A stretch of DNA of 64,000 nucleotides. Origin: Symbiodinium natans (lineage: Eukaryota > Sar > Dinophyceae > Suessiales > Symbiodiniaceae). The notes under the pieces were generated by a model. That model was not told the origin of the DNA, searched no databases, and saw only the letters and a program-made list of their open reading frames with translations. Of this stretch, positions 33,542 through 44,114 are shown in pieces. Position numbers and translations under genes: made by a program. Where the stretch lies: NCBI GenBank assembly GCA_905221605.1, contig CAJNDS010002420.1:25001-89000 (forward strand). Reading direction: 5' to 3'. Position 1 is the first letter of the stretch; every line of letters begins with the position of its first letter.

Positions 33542-35372
33542 AGGGTTAGGGCTTAGGGCTTAGGGCTTAGGCTTAGGGCTTAGGGCTTAGGGCTTAGGGC
33601 TTAGGGCTTAGGGCTTAGGGCTTAGGGCTTAGGGCTTAGGGCTTAGGGCTTAGGGTTTAGGGTTTGGGGTTCAGGGTTTAGGGTTTAGGGTTTATGGTTT
33701 AGGGTTTCGGTTTCGGGCTTAGGGTTTCGGATTTAGGGTTTCGGGTTTCGGGTTTAGGGTTTCGGGTTTAGGTTGTAGGTTTCCAATGGCTCAAAATGTA
33801 GTTCCATACGTTCCCTTGCAAGAAGACCCTATGCGTACGAAAACCGAAAGGAACTGCAATTGAGCCTTAAGGCATATACTGTTCCTCAGGCCTTCCTTCC
33901 CCAAACCCTAAACCCTAAACCCTAAACCCTAAACCCTAAACCCTAAACCCTAAACCCTAAACCCTAAACCCTAAACCCTAAACCCTAAACCCAAACCCTA
34001 AACCCTGAACCCTGAACCCTGAACCCTGAACCCTGAACCCTGAACCCTAAACCCTAAACCCTAACCCACCCCCCCCCCCCCTCCCCCTCCCTCCACCCCT
34101 CCTCCTCCTCGTGCCAGATCCGGAGGACAGCTCTGATGCCGTACCGCCGCCGGGATCTCCCGATTTGGCGCCAGAAAGGTTCGACAGTAGCAGATCTCGT
34201 CCTCAGGAGTACAGGGAAATGGAGGGGGCTTTCAGGCTATAGTATATGTACACATATATGCTCTTCTCTATAATGTATATTTAAATAAATATATATATAT
34301 ATATATATATATTTATTTCATGGATATGTCGTTTTAGTCTATATACGACTATAAATGTTCCACGGCTTCTTCTCTCCGTGCTCCCCCACCTCCTCCCCCC
34401 TCCCCCTCCCCCCTCCCCGGAAGATCACCTTTTCTAAGCCCTTATATAACCTAACACGCTTGGGGCAGTGAGGGGAGTGGGCAGGGCATTCTCCTGGGAG
34501 GCGTTGAGGGTTTAGGCTTCAGAGTTTGGAGATTCGGGCTTAGGGTTTGGCATGCACGGCAATCGAGACCCCCGATGACCCCGAGACCCCACCAAAACCA
34601 CCGATTCGGGTCTGAATTTCTGGGGGGTGTAAAGAGGAACTCTGCTATTTTTTTTTCGGGGGGGGGGGGGGTGGTAATACGAAAAGATCTCCTATGCTGG
34701 GGAAATCCTCGAATTCGGGGCACTCATAGTTCGAAAGGTTTTATTTTTTGTTGGGGGGGGGGGGGGGGGGGGGGTAATTATATAATGATATGGTACAAGC
34801 ACAATGGGACAGGGAACACTATCAGTACTTACTCCGAGCTCCCCCCCGTTTAATACTCATGTTGAGCTGAGTGTCCATCGGAGATGTTCTCCAAAGGGGG
34901 GGGCAAAGCTTCGCACAAAACAATTCCGAAGCTCAGGCTGAGCCAGAAAAGCAAGCAAAACACAGGCATGGCCGGTCTTCCATCAAGGAGTTATTGGGCA
35001 ACGAGGGTCTATAGGGTTTAGGGTTTAAGGTTTAGGGTTTAGGGTATCTGGGGGATTGGGAGGAAGACGTGCAGCTTAGGGTGCTTCAGGGTACGCTCAA
35101 GATTCCGCGGGCCCGCAGCGACGGTGAAACCTGGCCAAGAAGACACCGAGCCGATGGCAAAAGCGTACAAGCTGCTGGAGAACCTGGGAACACAAGGGGT
35201 TTAGGGTTTAGGGTTTAGGGTTTAGGGTTTAGGGTTTAGGGATTACCTCATATCTCCTAAGCAACAACATGTCGGCATTGGGCCTCTATCAACGGGCTCG
35301 CATACCCCACGCCTGTGAAGGTGTATAGGCTATGGACGTTAAACTCTCTTGGGGCTCGTTCAGTCCTCAACC

Positions 35373-35536
35373 TTGGGGACGACATGAACCCTCAAATTGG
35401 GGTCATATACCCTACATTCCAAAACTTTCTATTAAGGTATATGCACCACAAACCCTTGTAGGGTTCATATACCTTAATAGGAATTATAGTAATGTAGGGT
35501 ATATGACCCCCAATTTCAGGGTTCATGTCGTCCCAA
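35373..35536. repeat. 164 bp palindromic element
   Basis: Arms TTGGGGACGACATGAACCC (35373 on) and GGGTTCATGTCGTCCCAA (ending 35536) continue inward as matching inverted sequence (GGGTCATATACCCTACATT / AATGTAGGGTATATGACCC) with a short core, so the whole element is a near-perfect hairpin. A decayed relative lies near 52826-52930. Confidence 0.85.
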
Positions 35537-35769
35537 GGAAAGTCCTCTTTCGGTGAGAAGGGTCGAGAATTAAAGGAACCAGGTGCAGAAAATCTCAAGC
35601 TACTGATGCCGGTGCAGCTGAGGCTGTAGGATTGAGAGTTCAGGAGGTTTTTTAAGCTCCTAAACCCTAACCCTGAACCCTAAACCCTAAACCCTAAACC
35701 CTAAACCCTAAACCCTAAACCCTAAACCCTAAACCCTGAACCCTGAACCCTGAACCCTATACCCTAAAC

Positions 35770-35860
35770 CGAAACCTCGGATCGAGGCTGACACCCCCAG
35801 GTCGTTCACTGTCTTGGCCACAATCTCCTGCATGAGGAGTCCCCCCCCCCACGTCACCTT
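35770..35860 (-). CDS. exon candidate, unknown protein
   Basis: The - strand reads LLMQEIVAKTVNDLGVSASI in frame and meets an AG/GTTTCGG junction; most third positions are G or C. The same-phase + strand is also open (RIEADTPRSFTVLATISCM), so strand is uncertain. Confidence 0.32.
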
Positions 35861-37456
35861 ACGAGTTCCCGGTAGAGATTTGGGGGATGAGGTGCCCAAG
35901 GCTGTAGGGTTTAGGTCTAGGATTTAGGGTTTAGGTTTAGGGTTTAGGGTTTGGGGTTTGGGGTTTAGGGTTTAGGGTTTAGGGTTTAGGGTTTAGGGTT
36001 TAGGGTCTAGGGACCTTGCATTGTGTATGGGGGATATAAGGTACGTGTGCTTCCCGAGTTCCCTACGAAGAGCTCGTAAGCGGGATGCCCACACACAGTT
36101 TTCTTTGGGATGTGCGCGGCCCTAAACCCTAAACCCTAAACCCTAAACCCTAAACCCTAAACCCTAAGCCCTAAACCCTAAGCCCTAAACCCGAAACGGC
36201 CCTAAACCCTAAACTCTCAACCCCTCATGAAGCTCGTGACGATGGAGACTTTTTCTGCAAGAGGGTGGTGAACTCATGCGCTGGGGAAGCGGAAGACACG
36301 CAGAATCCAAAACCGATTTTTTGCAGCATGAGCTCGTTGAACCCTAAGAACCGCAACTTGAAAACCCCAAATACCCAAAAAAGACCCAAAACCCTCAAAA
36401 CCCTCGACGCCCCCAAACCCCTAAAAAACACAGACCCCTAGACCCCCCCCCCCCCCCCCCCCCCCGCCCCCACCCCCCGCCCCCACCCCCCCCCCACCCC
36501 TAGACTCCCCCCGCCCCCCCCCCCCCCCCCCCAAAAAAAAAAAAAAAAAAAACGCAACCGCCATGGCCTCTGGCCCCGTAGTATGGGCCCTTAAATGGGG
36601 GACCCTATATGTATGCCCCTGATAACCTCTAAACCCTAAACCCTAAACCCTAAACCCTAAACACCCAAGGGCCGGTACTTCAGCAGACTGTAGGTAAGGG
36701 GCCATGGTTTTATGCGGCCCATGACACTTCCCATAGATACCCTGGCATGCCAAGCTCACCATGCAGCATCGTTACCTTCAGGGGTTTAGGGTTTAGGGTT
36801 TAGGGTTTAGGGTTTAGGGTTTAGGGTTTAGGGTTTAGGGTTTAGGGTTTAGGGTTTAGGGTTTAGGGTTTAGGGCAAACGCTCTGAAGTATGGGCCCTT
36901 GCATTTTGTGGGGTAGCTTTGAGGGGCGCTTTTCAAGGTTCCCTCAACTCTAAACCCTAAACCCTAAACCCTAACCCTAAACCCTAAACCCGAAACCCGA
37001 AGCCCCAATCCAGGGCCCGAATAAGGGGCCTGCCTAGGTTCATTCTGCATCGCAAGTCTGGTAGTCTGGTAGGGCTTTCGTGAGTCTAGGGTTCAGGGAT
37101 TTTGGTGTTTATGATTATGATTATTATTATTGTTATTATTATTACTATTATTACTATTTTCTTATTATTGTTATTGTTATTAGTTTTTGTTTTTTGTTTG
37201 TTTTTTTGGGGGGGTTAGGGATTTCAGTGTTTTACGTTTTTAGGGTTTTGGGAGAGCTTAGGGCGTTTAGGTTTTGAGCTGTTTTTGGTGCTGCTGGGTT
37301 TAGGCTGCTTGCCAAACATGGCCGGTGTGTTCGCGAACCAAGGGTCTCGCAGGCCAGGGCTAGGGGGTAAGGTTCTCGGAGTTCTGGGTAGGGATTCGAA
37401 GAATACACTTTGTAGAGTTTAGGACGTTCTGGGGTTTAGGGATTTTCGGGGACAGA

Positions 37457-37639
37457 TGCAAAAAGCAGGCGCGGGCTGAAGAGGACTTATGAACCGTTAA
37501 CAACCACACTAGCACACAGACCTTTTGAACTGCTGTCGCTGGTCTGAGCTTGGCTGGGAAAGGGGCTGCGAATGCAGCACTGTCATCTTCCTGCATGCAC
37601 ACATGCAAGGCTGTCTTGAATAGGCTTCTACTCTTGACA
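37457..37639 (-). repeat. 3' LTR of the copia element
   Basis: 183 bp, same sequence as the 5' LTR by eye; on the - strand starts TGTCAAGAG and ends CTTTTTGCA. The purine tract GGAGGGG at 37640-37646 immediately precedes it on the - strand and fits the polypurine primer for plus-strand DNA synthesis. Confidence 0.97.
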
Positions 37640-37804
37640 CCCCTCCACAGGAGGAACTGGCCAGGTACCTTGGCCTGTTGCTACTGGACCTGCCTATTCA
37701 TGCTGTCTCACTCCCAGCTTCGGCTCACTGTTCCCAGGAGTCACGCAGTTGCCAGCCCGTCTCACGTAGAGGGTCACTGGCCTTCAACCTAGGTCGAGAT
37801 CCAC

Positions 37805-40126
37805 TCAGACCTTCCAGTTGGCGATCCACTTCGAAGTCTCTTCACGAGTCCGAAGATTCTCATACTGAATTCGGCATTGGGCTCGATGACGATGGATGTA
37901 GAGCACATACCTCAGCTGCTTGGTGCTTGGCCGGTCCGACAGCGATTCATCTCCACCATCGAACTTGTGCAGAAGTCGCTCCATCAGGTCTTGCTTCAAC
38001 CCTGTCACCTGGAGCCCTTCCACTCGTAGGCCACTCTTGAGTTCTTCCACCGTGAGCAGGCTCAAGGTATCTCTCACCACTCTGACTCGATCGTCGACAC
38101 CAGTTCTGGCGTCACCACGGAAACTCATCCTGTCACTGTCACTCTGTCCAGCAGGGGATCTCAGCACGGAGGTTCCCTCGGGGACAGATGGCATCCGTGT
38201 TGTAGGAACCTCTGCACTGTGTTGAGCCTCCTCAGCACCGCTGCCACGAGGAGTGTCACGACGACTGAGTGCCATGGCTGCACTGGACTGCGCTACACTG
38301 GGCCTATTGCCCCTTCCACACAACCAGTGCCAACCTTTCAAAAGCACTTCAACTCCCTTGTAGCTGGCAAACAGCAACCCAACCAAGGCCAACAGGTGAA
38401 CCAACCCTAAGTAAAGGTTCAACCACCAGACCTCTTCACTCTGAACTGGAGCTGCTTGGACTTTCTCCAAACAGCAGCTGACCACAGCTGCCACGATGCC
38501 CCTTTCCAAGGGCAGCTGCTTCATCAGCGAGTCCATTCTGGCTGCTTCTAAAGCCTTCGTGCCAAGATCCGAGATGTTCATGAGCGTATCCACTTTGCCT
38601 ATGGAAAGTTCTTTGTTTCGAACTGCTTGCTGTATCCACATCTCCTTCAGGGATAAGTGCTTGACTTTTCCACACCCTACCCTCTGTGCCATCGACCTGG
38701 CGGCCGAGCTATCGCTCAGCACTCGGTGCTCGACCTTCCAACCAAAGTGTCGGAGGATCTCTGTTGTAAGCTTTCCTTCTGCTGCTGTCTTGACCATGGC
38801 ATAGAACTCGGCCTCGCCCGACGATAGGGCCACGAGACTTTGTCGACCACAACTCGTGTCTAGGAGGTGCTTCCCAAACCTCTGATACGTGGAACTCATA
38901 GACCTTCTGGTTCTGCGATCTGTTGCCCAGTCTGAGTCTGAAAAGGACTCTAGCTGCGCAGGTGCTTCTTGCAATTCGAAGTGCCATTTCTCGACGGGGT
39001 ACTTGGCAATGTACTTTCCGACGCGCTTCAGCCTTAGCCAATGAATCTCCAAGGGCTTGCTCATCCCTTCAGCCAGTTCACTTGCTGCGTACTGCAACGA
39101 GGGACGGTCGACTGCCATGTAAAGGATGGTGCCAGTCACTCGTCTGAAGACCTCGGCCCTCTCACGGCTGAGCTCCTTCTCCACTTCTCTGTTTCCCACG
39201 CCTGTGGCCTTCGAAGCAGGAGTGTCAACTCCTTTGCACCCTTTTAGCTCGAGTTCCTCGATGACTTGTGGGGCAAACTTGGGGTCGCATTCCCAGGTAA
39301 ATCCTGAGCCTGTCCACTTGATCAGGCGCCCAAGATGGCGTCCTTCTGAGACTTCCCCTCCATGAGCTGGGTCACCGATTCTCGGTAGCACTTTCACCTC
39401 GTAGTTCTCCTCCATGATCTTGTCCAGCATGTCGAGAGCTTCTCTTTCTCCACTCGCCAGGAAATCGTCACCGTGGCACGACAAGCATAGATCATGCTCT
39501 TTCAAGTAGTAGGTGTTGGGGCACAACAGCAGCTCGTCGAAGTTGTGTCTTGTTTTCACCTCACGGATCTTCACTCCCCATTGCCTAGAGGCTTCCCGGG
39601 TTCCGTTCATCGCCTTGTGCAACTCCCAGATGATGTTGGGAGTTCCTTCTGACGCCGGGGGTATTACCCCAATCTTTTCGCTGTTGTCGGCGTGGAAGAA
39701 GGCCACGCTCACATCATATCTTCCGATCAGCTTCTTGCTCTTGCTCTCACCGGGCCTCGCTGTGGCTGCGTGCGAAATCACAGCTCGATGCACTCGAATG
39801 GGAGGCGTTCCCATCGATACATCTTCTCGCTTGTAAGTGTTCACTTCCTGAGCGACCAAGCGACTCCTGACTCCAGGCTTCCCTTCGATCTCCTTCTCGG
39901 TGTCGATCCACCTGGATTTCACCAGTCTGAGCCCCTTCGCCTTGGCTTCATCATATGTGATGTCGCCTTTGACTCCAAAGGACTCCATCTTGGTCATCTC
40001 TTTCATCCTCCCGATCTTCACCTTCTCGGGGTCCAGCAACTTTCCAGTCTTCTCATCGTAGACCGGTTTCTCGAGCTCCTTCGCTGCTGATGCGATCATT
40101 CTGTCACTGATCACCATGGCCGCCAC
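37805..40126 (-). CDS. copia RT-RNase H with TM and SAP extension
   Basis: 773 open codons from a GTG; the true polyprotein enters from upstream by frameshift. RT: VRSRLVAQE near 87-94, motif A YDVSVAFFHA with D138, then HGDD at 218-221 in place of YVDD. RNase H: SFSDSDWATD with D397/D399, SSGEAEFYA with E438, SDSSAARS with D472, late D520 before LGTKAL. Beyond the usual end at about 530 there is a 240-residue extension: a hydrophobic segment at about 570-596 (LYLGLVHLLALVGLLFASY) and a SAP-like helix pair at about 691-722 (LTVEELKSGLRVEGLQVTGL). SAP domains bind AT-rich DNA or chromatin. Confidence 0.9.
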   Translation of the reverse strand: MAAMVISDRMIASAAKELEKPVYDEKTGKLLDPEKVKIGRMKEMTKMESFGVKGDITYDEAKAKGLRLVKSRWIDTEKEIEGKPGVRSRLVAQEVNTYKREDVSMGTPPIRVHRAVISHAATARPGESKSKKLIGRYDVSVAFFHADNSEKIGVIPPASEGTPNIIWELHKAMNGTREASRQWGVKIREVKTRHNFDELLLCPNTYYLKEHDLCLSCHGDDFLASGEREALDMLDKIMEENYEVKVLPRIGDPAHGGEVSEGRHLGRLIKWTGSGFTWECDPKFAPQVIEELELKGCKGVDTPASKATGVGNREVEKELSRERAEVFRRVTGTILYMAVDRPSLQYAASELAEGMSKPLEIHWLRLKRVGKYIAKYPVEKWHFELQEAPAQLESFSDSDWATDRRTRRSMSSTYQRFGKHLLDTSCGRQSLVALSSGEAEFYAMVKTAAEGKLTTEILRHFGWKVEHRVLSDSSAARSMAQRVGCGKVKHLSLKEMWIQQAVRNKELSIGKVDTLMNISDLGTKALEAARMDSLMKQLPLERGIVAAVVSCCLEKVQAAPVQSEEVWWLNLYLGLVHLLALVGLLFASYKGVEVLLKGWHWLCGRGNRPSVAQSSAAMALSRRDTPRGSGAEEAQHSAEVPTTRMPSVPEGTSVLRSPAGQSDSDRMSFRGDARTGVDDRVRVVRDTLSLLTVEELKSGLRVEGLQVTGLKQDLMERLLHKFDGGDESLSDRPSTKQLRYVLYIHRHRAQCRIQYENLRTREETSKWIANWKV

Positions 40127-42131
40127 GTGTGCATTGTTGGCAATCCTGCCACCATTTCTTCTTCAACCTCCTCCGGTTTGCCTTCCGCTTCACGCTTTCT
40201 GCTAGGGGACCTTGGGCTGTCTGAGGCCCGAGCAGGTTCCGAGGTCCTGGCCTCCTTGAGGGGGCTGTCGCTAAGGTCCAACCCACCTCGCTTTCTTTCA
40301 CTCGGGGCGCCAGAACCGGCAGCCACCGAGCCAGACCCAGAGGCGCGACTACCCGCGGCCTCTGAACTTGCCTGCTTATCCGAGGGGCCAGGGCCGGCAC
40401 CCATCGGATCATCCCCTCCATTGCTTGATGGCTCAACTGTGTCGTCCCCGGGCGCCGTTTCCGCAACCACAGGTTCCCTGCACAGCTTTTCAAACCTGGC
40501 TCTGCACGTGGCATTGTGCTTGACTGGGGCGTCACCGAAAAAAAGGTATCGCACCCAGGGCAGCCTGGTGTCCTACCATGCTTGATCTGTCTTTCAACCG
40601 TGATGTACACACCACGAGGTTTAGGCACTACACCCTCCAACCTTCCAGCTGGCAAGGGTCTTCCCGGAGCATCGGGGGTCCTTTCTGGCGTGCCTCGAGG
40701 CTGCCAAGGTGTGCCTACCATCCTCAGAACAAACGTGGGGTCAAAGCGCTTGGCCTCAACTCGCCTACGAACCGAGCGACACCTCTGGATGCCGTTGGCT
40801 GTTGCCACGAAGTGCTCATCGTTGCTCAAACTTTTGCCTAGCCAAACCCCACATGACCAACGATCCTCAAGCTTTCTTAAGTTCTGATTCGAAATACGGA
40901 ACAGAACGACCTCTCCAAACTCAACAACTTCGCCCTTGTAGGTCCTACCCCGAAGCCTCTCGTAGGCTGTACGACCGTCATGCTTGATGCCATACCTTGT
41001 ACAAAGCCATCCTGCGTGACGAACCATCCAAGGAAACACGAGCGAGTCCTCTGTGACCTTAATGGTGGGGTACCTTTGTTCAAAGGCTACCTTAAGGGTC
41101 CTGACTTGGTTGCTAAGTTCCAGCACAGCTCGCTCAGCTGCACCGTTGGCCTTGTGGTCTCCTTTGGGCACTGGTTGACTGCTTGCTTTCTTGGGGTACC
41201 TCTTAACAAGTTCTTCACCTAAACTTTTGATAGCTGGCTCAGTATCGCTAACAACTATCATGTCTGGGTGACCACAGAACTTCATCCCTTCTAGCGCAAA
41301 AGCCATGGAATACGGATCCCCGGTGCCCTTGCTGTTAGCTACACCCGTAAACAGAGCCCCTGACTTTTGGTCCCTGCAAACCAAAACGGCCTTGGCACCA
41401 GCTTTGGCCTCGAGGATGTCCTTGGCGTCAGTGGAAGCTGCTTCCTGGGACAAGGCTTTCGTGAAGAAGCAGTAGTCGATACAGTACCTTGCTACGTCCT
41501 CTTTCTTTTCTTCTTGGCGCCTTTGATGGAAGTCTTTGGTGCCCTTCCCCACCACGCAAGACTCACACCAACTCCGAAATGGAAGGTGTGTTAACTCGTG
41601 TTCAGCACGCATCTCAGCACTGACACTCGGGGGTACCTTCTTGTGCTTAGCCTTACGCCCGGCCTCTCCTTCAGGTTCAGGCGGCTCTTCCAGGGGAGCG
41701 TCGCCAAGAGGCCTCGCATCCACCTGGGCAGGTGGGGCGCTGTCAGCTACCTCCACTCCCGGGGCGCTATGCGCTACCTCCGGTCTGGCTTCCCGAGCTG
41801 TTGGAGCTGCGATCCTATGCCTTTCAGGGTTCTGGGGCTTACCCATAGTCGCTTCCAACCAGTAGACACCTTTATCCTTCACTAAAGGAACTTTTGGGAC
41901 TTCCTTCAAAGCTTTCTTGAGTTGCTCACCACCACAGCGACCTACGAGGAATTGGTGCGAGGGCCCTACCACCAACCAGGTTCCCTTCTGACTGGCTTCT
42001 GACATGGAGATAACAGGAAACTGGACGCTGTTGCTTTCCCTGTAGTTAAACTCAACTGGCACATCCCCATGCTTGAGCGACGAAGTCTTGCACTTACCCA
42101 ATTCCAAGGCTTCTCCCGTGACCGTGTTCAT
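40104..42131 (-). CDS. copia protease C-part and integrase
   Basis: Starts with ATG overlapping the gag stop (ATGA). N-terminal VTGEALELG probably completes the aspartic protease begun in gag. Integrase: zinc-binding HELTHLPFRSWCESC (H-x3-H, C-x2-C), then the catalytic D, D, E in YCIDYCFF, VVSDTEPAI and HKANGAAERAVLEL. It inserts the cDNA into the genome; the 5 bp ACAGA duplication is its footprint. Reliable to about codon 530 (RTPGCPGC); the tail after the T run is out of frame. Confidence 0.88.
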   Translation of the reverse strand: MNTVTGEALELGKCKTSSLKHGDVPVEFNYRESNSVQFPVISMSEASQKGTWLVVGPSHQFLVGRCGGEQLKKALKEVPKVPLVKDKGVYWLEATMGKPQNPERHRIAAPTAREARPEVAHSAPGVEVADSAPPAQVDARPLGDAPLEEPPEPEGEAGRKAKHKKVPPSVSAEMRAEHELTHLPFRSWCESCVVGKGTKDFHQRRQEEKKEDVARYCIDYCFFTKALSQEAASTDAKDILEAKAGAKAVLVCRDQKSGALFTGVANSKGTGDPYSMAFALEGMKFCGHPDMIVVSDTEPAIKSLGEELVKRYPKKASSQPVPKGDHKANGAAERAVLELSNQVRTLKVAFEQRYPTIKVTEDSLVFPWMVRHAGWLCTRYGIKHDGRTAYERLRGRTYKGEVVEFGEVVLFRISNQNLRKLEDRWSCGVWLGKSLSNDEHFVATANGIQRCRSVRRRVEAKRFDPTFVLRMVGTPWQPRGTPERTPDAPGRPLPAGRLEGVVPKPRGVYITVERQIKHGRTPGCPGCDTFFSVTPQSSTMPRAEPGLKSCAGNLWLRKRRPGTTQLSHQAMEGMIRWVPALAPRISRQVQRPRVVAPLGLARWLPVLAPRVKESEVGWTLATAPSRRPGPRNLLGPQTAQGPLAESVKRKANRRRLKKKWWQDCQQCTRGGHGDQ
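40111..40554 (-). CDS. linker between integrase and RT
   Basis: In the third frame, 147 codons: RYLFFGDAPVKHNATCRARF, then S/G/P-rich sequence and EGKPEEVEEEMVAG. It continues the integrase reading CPGC after a one-base slip at a T run (A7 on the + strand at 40538-40544) and leads to the RT. The integrase frame downstream of this point is probably noise. Confidence 0.55.
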   Translation of the reverse strand: MRYLFFGDAPVKHNATCRARFEKLCREPVVAETAPGDDTVEPSSNGGDDPMGAGPGPSDKQASSEAAGSRASGSGSVAAGSGAPSERKRGGLDLSDSPLKEARTSEPARASDSPRSPSRKREAEGKPEEVEEEMVAGLPTMHTWRPW

Positions 42132-43387
42132 GCGGACCCTGTCACCTGCAACCTCTTGTTGTCAAAGCCAACCGGAGCCAAACCACCCCCAGCCCCCGTG
42201 TCTACAAGGATCCTACAGTGGGTTTCAGGGTTTGCTACAGTTGCAACACACAAGGTTGAGGCTGCTAGGCCTTCACTTTCGGGCTCCTCTTGGGTTTCCG
42301 GGGCTGCTGCAGCCGTCCTACCTTTGTTCTCGGCCTTTTTCAAGTCCGCGGCTCGCTTCCTGCACTCGGCCTTTGTGTGGCCGGGTTTCTGACAGTAGAA
42401 GCACGGGCCCTTCTTCTTGTCGCCCTTGCCTCCTTTGTCTCCATCCTTCTTTCCGCCAGCGTCCTTGCCGGTGCTCTTGCCCTTGTCGCCTTTTCCATCA
42501 CCCTTGGCGCCCTTCGGGGAACCCTTATGCGGCTTCTTTGGTAGGCCTCCTACGTCCATCGGTTGAGGCGTGCTTTGCAAGTACTTCTGCGTGCGGGCAA
42601 TCTCCATGATCTCCGCTCTCATCTTCTTCCAGGTGTCAAGCCTGGATGAGTGCCTAATGAGGTGCTCCTTGACCGTCTGGTCTTCCACTCCCAGAATGAC
42701 AATCCCGATGACGGTTTCGTCGTCCACGTCCTTCCCAGACTGCTTCTCGTACTCCCTCACCTTGCGCTCAAAGGACTCGATGCAACTGACCAAATCCCCT
42801 TCGAACTTGTAGCGCAGGATCTCCAGGAGCAGACCCACATATCTGGAGTTGAGCTTCGGGTTGTACTCCAAGTAGAGCTGCCGATAGGCCTCGACACCTT
42901 CATTGTCCCCACAGTTGTGCAGCTTGTCCAGCGCACGTCCCCGGCAGAGCATCACCAGGACGTAGTAGAGCTGAGTCGACAGCCCTTGCTCCTCCTCAGT
43001 GAGAAGTCGGTTCCAAAGTTGGATTTCCGACGACTCGGCCTTCTGGAGTAAGGCTTGGTACCTCCTGTCCATCGCCCCCATGTAGCTCCGAAGGATGAAG
43101 ACCCAGTCGTTGAAGGTTGCTGGATCTCCTTTAAACACCTCAGGCTTTCCGAGCCCTCTTGTGTCCACCAAGGGGAGCAGCCCAAAGACACCTCCCTGAC
43201 CCGGCGCTGTAGCAGCAACCTGGGCCGGTGGGCTCACTGGTGCCTGAGCCACACTTGAACTGGCGGCCTGAGCTTCCCGTAGCTCCTGCAGCTGCTGGCC
43301 TTGCACCAGCATCTGCTGTTGCATTGCAGCCATGGCTTCACCTGACTGCTGCAACTGTGCCCGGAGCTCCTGGATCAAAGCCTCCAT
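42128..43387 (-). CDS. copia gag with CCHC knuckle and protease start
   Basis: Frame open from 43438, but the first ATG is at 43387 (MEALIQELRAQLQQSGEAM), giving 419 codons. Q-rich coiled coil, then the capsid-like region (KPEVFKGDPATFNDWVF, LDTWKKMRAEIMEIART), a K/G-rich basic linker, the zinc knuckle CFYCQKPGHTKAEC (C-x2-C-x4-H-x4-C), and the protease motif ILVDTGAGGGLAP. The stop overlaps the ATG of the integrase ORF, so the protease is split across the junction. Confidence 0.9.
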   Translation of the reverse strand: MEALIQELRAQLQQSGEAMAAMQQQMLVQGQQLQELREAQAASSSVAQAPVSPPAQVAATAPGQGGVFGLLPLVDTRGLGKPEVFKGDPATFNDWVFILRSYMGAMDRRYQALLQKAESSEIQLWNRLLTEEEQGLSTQLYYVLVMLCRGRALDKLHNCGDNEGVEAYRQLYLEYNPKLNSRYVGLLLEILRYKFEGDLVSCIESFERKVREYEKQSGKDVDDETVIGIVILGVEDQTVKEHLIRHSSRLDTWKKMRAEIMEIARTQKYLQSTPQPMDVGGLPKKPHKGSPKGAKGDGKGDKGKSTGKDAGGKKDGDKGGKGDKKKGPCFYCQKPGHTKAECRKRAADLKKAENKGRTAAAAPETQEEPESEGLAASTLCVATVANPETHCRILVDTGAGGGLAPVGFDNKRLQVTGSA

Positions 43388-44114
43388 GGCGACCACCAAG
43401 AGAACGGTGATCACCGTCAGGATCCGACTCCTCGTCACCCTGGCCTTCGTCGTCCGCCTCGTCCTCGGTGAGAAGTGGCTGCCGCTTCTTTCTTCTATTC
43501 TTCTTTTCCTTCTTCTCCTCTTTCCTCAGACGAAGCGCACGGATCTGCCTCTTCACAGCCCGACTGGCTGCAAGGAGAGTTGGCTCACGCTGCTTCTTTG
43601 TTCGCTCGTCGCAAGTGTCGCAAGCCTCCGCAAACTCCCGGACGATGTGTTCTCCAACGGACCCAGGCGGGATAAGACCCGATTTGCGAAGTTCTGTCTT
43701 TCGAGCAGTCCTTTCACTGAAGCTAAGCCGGGGCCACTCTTCCCTCAACCTCTCGATCTTCGGGGTGATCCTCAGCCTGTACCGCTTCTTTGGTTTCGGC
43801 TTTGCCTGGGCTGTCCTCGTCACTAACTCCTCTGCTGCTTCGCTAAAGCCTTGGTGGCTTCTCCTCAACAAGGCCTTGTCCGACCTTCCTCCTCTCCTTT
43901 TCTTCTTGTTCGGCCTCTTCTTTGCCTTTGCCTGGATCTGCTGGTCCGGCTCACCAGCAGGGCGATCTCGTCCACGATCTCCTTGGGCTCTCTGGCCCTG
44001 CCTTTCAGACCTTGACCGGCCTGGTCCTTTCTTGCCCTTCTGGGCTCCTTTGCTGGGTTTGCCCCAGCCCTTGCCCGTGTTGACCACAGGCTGCCAGGGG
44101 TGCGCAGGGCGCAA
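43338..44114 (-). CDS. basic leader ORF upstream of gag
   Basis: 258 open codons with no ATG anywhere (first codon TTG). Very basic (PNKKKRRGGRSDKALLRR; KKEKKNRRKKRQPLLTE) with a short acidic end, overlapping the gag start in another frame. Either a non-ATG leader protein, a frame-shifted N-terminal extension of gag, or chance openness in a GC-rich leader. No domain recognised. Confidence 0.4.
   Translation of the reverse strand: MRPAHPWQPVVNTGKGWGKPSKGAQKGKKGPGRSRSERQGQRAQGDRGRDRPAGEPDQQIQAKAKKRPNKKKRRGGRSDKALLRRSHQGFSEAAEELVTRTAQAKPKPKKRYRLRITPKIERLREEWPRLSFSERTARKTELRKSGLIPPGSVGEHIVREFAEACDTCDERTKKQREPTLLAASRAVKRQIRALRLRKEEKKEKKNRRKKRQPLLTEDEADDEGQGDEESDPDGDHRSLGGRHGGFDPGAPGTVAAVR

Larger units (their letters stand above)
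33543..37450. repeat. arrays, simple repeats and one long palindrome
   Basis: (TTAGGGC)n at 33546-33655; TTTAGGG/TTTCGGG mix to 33780; CCCTAAA and CCCTGAA arrays 33904-34070; pyrimidine tract 34071-34110; (AT)n at 34270-34312; G runs near 34660 and 34756; arrays near 35200-35250, 35663-35775, 35908-36010, 36121-36195, 36627-36660, 36782-36875 and 36950-37005; C-rich and A tract 36437-36552; ATT-rich microsatellite 37105-37185. 34780-35000 and 37200-37456 show no gene I can support. Confidence 0.75.

Noticed and set aside
35332-35598. ORFs of 68-74 codons over 35.3-35.6 kb
   Set aside because: They lie on the 164 bp palindrome, which is open on both arms.
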